From assembly GCF_040054535.1 (NCBI RefSeq), contig NC_090797.1:1766001-1830000 (forward strand): DNA of 64,000 nt, read 5' to 3'. A program made the position numbers and the translations under genes. Shown here piece after piece: positions 58,080 through 64,000 of this stretch. The stretch comes from Antennarius striatus (taxonomy: Eukaryota; Chordata; Actinopteri; Lophiiformes; Antennariidae). Position 1 is the stretch's first letter, and each line of letters opens with the position of its first letter. A model generated the notes under the pieces. The model saw only the letters and a list, made by a program, of their open reading frames with translations. It did not search any database and had not been told where the DNA came from.

Positions 58080-59680
58080 TTTTGTTTTGCATACATGCTT
58101 TTACAAGATTTGGTGCTTTAACTCTTTAATTATTTTATAATCCAATTATTGTACATTTCATGGTATATTTCTGATATGAGTCTTTTTACTGCGTTGATTA
58201 AATCCATTTTTTGAAAAACACAAACTTGACCTATTTTTTCATCATCGTTTATTCTCTGAGGTTGATTCAAAGACGACGTGGAAAAAAATGAAATTAGGAG
58301 ACTTTTCCTCCCAGACTGATTTAGCCTGTGGTAAAATATTGTACAACTACAGAAATGCAAAATATAATTGAAATAATAAAGCTGTCATTGTGAATGTATC
58401 TAGGAATGGCATTTGAAATAGATACCTAATGTACTGCGTCCAGATGTTTTGGTCAGTAATACCGCCATAAAATGCACTGCTTACGACAGGAAGATGAGGT
58501 ATTCTAATGATACTGAGGTAATTCATTCAAGCAAAAGCTGCTTTTCAGTTATAGCCTCAATTACTACCTAATTGTCAGGCTCTCAATTTCACTTCATATC
58601 ACAGTGGCAGTCACAATTCGTTTCCAGGTTTATGTTGATTTAGCGATGACATTTATAAAACCCGCGACCTCGGAAGTTGTAAGAATATATCCGAGTGTCC
58701 CTGAAGGTATCATAACAGGTCTCCCAACCTTGCTAGTTCCAGCTAGCACGTTAGCAAACGCGGATACAATGCCTCCAGACGACGTTAAATTATACGGAAA
58801 ATGACAGTCAGTAGAAAGAAAGCAAACAGAATATTACATTTAATTATCCGCGATTCCGACTAAGCGAGTCAAACCTCTGCTGCCGTTTCGGCTCGGCCGA
58901 GTTTCCCAGCTAACGTCAATATTAGCTGCGCAATGGTTAGCGGTGGCTAAGCTGATTTTAGCTAGTCGAGTTAGCTAACTGCTAGTCTTCTATTAACGCT
59001 TCAATGAATGGGGATTGTCTCCTGGAGCGGAGAGAACCGACAGCGATGCGCGGCCGCTGCCGTTAATATCCTCCGTGTTTGCGTCCCGTTTGGCCCCAGT
59101 TAGGCGTTAGTGTTACTTTGACGGTGTGATTACATTAGCTTGTGGACGTTAGGTTGTTAGCTAGCTACAGAAACCTGGTTTGGAAATGCAACATCCGGGT
59201 ACTCATCGTTAGCAATGTTAGCTTGCGTAAGCTAACATCGGAGCCGACGCTGTAAAGCCGGAGTGATTTTTATGTGTTTATTTTTGTTTTTTTTGGAAGA
59301 CTCCTTTCTGATTTTGCGGTCGGCTTCAGCTCGACTTTTCGGAAGCTTTTGAAAAGGATGGCCCTTTCGGGTCGATCCTGCCCTCCGTCCCAGGTAGGTT
59401 GAGGGGAGTGGTGGAGGAGACACCCCGGCCCTGCCCCGTGTTTGCGGGCGATGGGGAAGCACTGACAGCGCTTGTTGCTCTTTTCATTCATTCGTTTTTT
59501 AATAATAATAATTTTTTTTTTAAAAAGGACTACGATGAGACTTTTTGTCTTTAAGCGTTTGGAGATCTGAAGAATTGTGATGGAAGTTACCCCCCCACGA
59601 CCGGATTCAATGGAATTAATCATGGACTCTTGAGGTCAACTGAGTGCATTATTTTTAAACAAATATATTATTTTAGAGAC

Positions 59681-59711
<31 letters not shown>

Positions 59712-59726
59712 GACAAACACACCAAC
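58080..59726 (+). promoter_or_regulatory. kdm5a: Intergenic region with kdm5a promoter and 5' UTR
   Basis: The left half (to about 58.6 kb) is AT-rich with nothing recognisable. From about 58.85 kb CpG density rises, and short copies of GTTAGC/GCTAAC recur (58910-59230). The kdm5a promoter and 5' UTR probably lie in 58.9-59.7 kb. Immediately before the start codon is a (TTA)n run at 59690-59710. Confidence 0.45.

Positions 59727-64000
<4,274 letters not shown>

Overview
The window is animal nuclear DNA, almost certainly from a ray-finned fish and probably a percomorph teleost with a compact genome. The evidence is short GT-AG introns (19 coding exons of trim24 fit in 6.5 kb), abundant long (CA)n/(GT)n microsatellites, interspersed repeats typical of fish, and six vertebrate genes whose spliced products align end to end with known families. 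The species cannot be named from the sequence.

Layout. 1-25.4 kb is intergenic: AT-rich DNA, microsatellites, a GC-rich block at 12.9-14.4 kb, two oppositely oriented CTCF-like sites near 20.4 and 23.1 kb, and no gene I can support. wnt7b (+) lies at 26.0-31.9 kb in four coding exons. It converges on atxn10 (-, 32.9-37.8 kb, 11 exons). Next comes a repeat-rich spacer with a diverged direct duplication, then fbln1 (-, 40.9-47.1 kb) with both alternative C-terminal ends, C and D. trim24 (-, 48.5-55.0 kb, 19 coding exons) is head to head with akr1d1 (+, 56.0-58.1 kb, 9 exons). kdm5a (+, from 59.7 kb) runs off the right edge after its 14th coding exon.

Exon models were built by hand from splice signals and family similarity. 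Summed lengths stay in frame for every complete gene: wnt7b 354 aa, atxn10 462 aa, fbln1-C 686 aa, fbln1-D 695 aa, trim24 1054 aa, akr1d1 326 aa; kdm5a gives 658 aa so far. The genes do not form a pathway. wnt7b-atxn10-fbln1 keeps the neighbour order of human 22q13, and trim24-akr1d1 the pairing of human 7q33-34; here both sit beside kdm5a (human 12p13).

I found no clearly undescribed system. The best leads are the altered C-terminus and missing LxxLL box of trim24, the divergent CTCF pair upstream of wnt7b, the duplicated repeat between atxn10 and fbln1, a (TTA)n-encoded isoleucine run in the fbln1 signal peptide, and a possible orphan exon near 6.4 kb.
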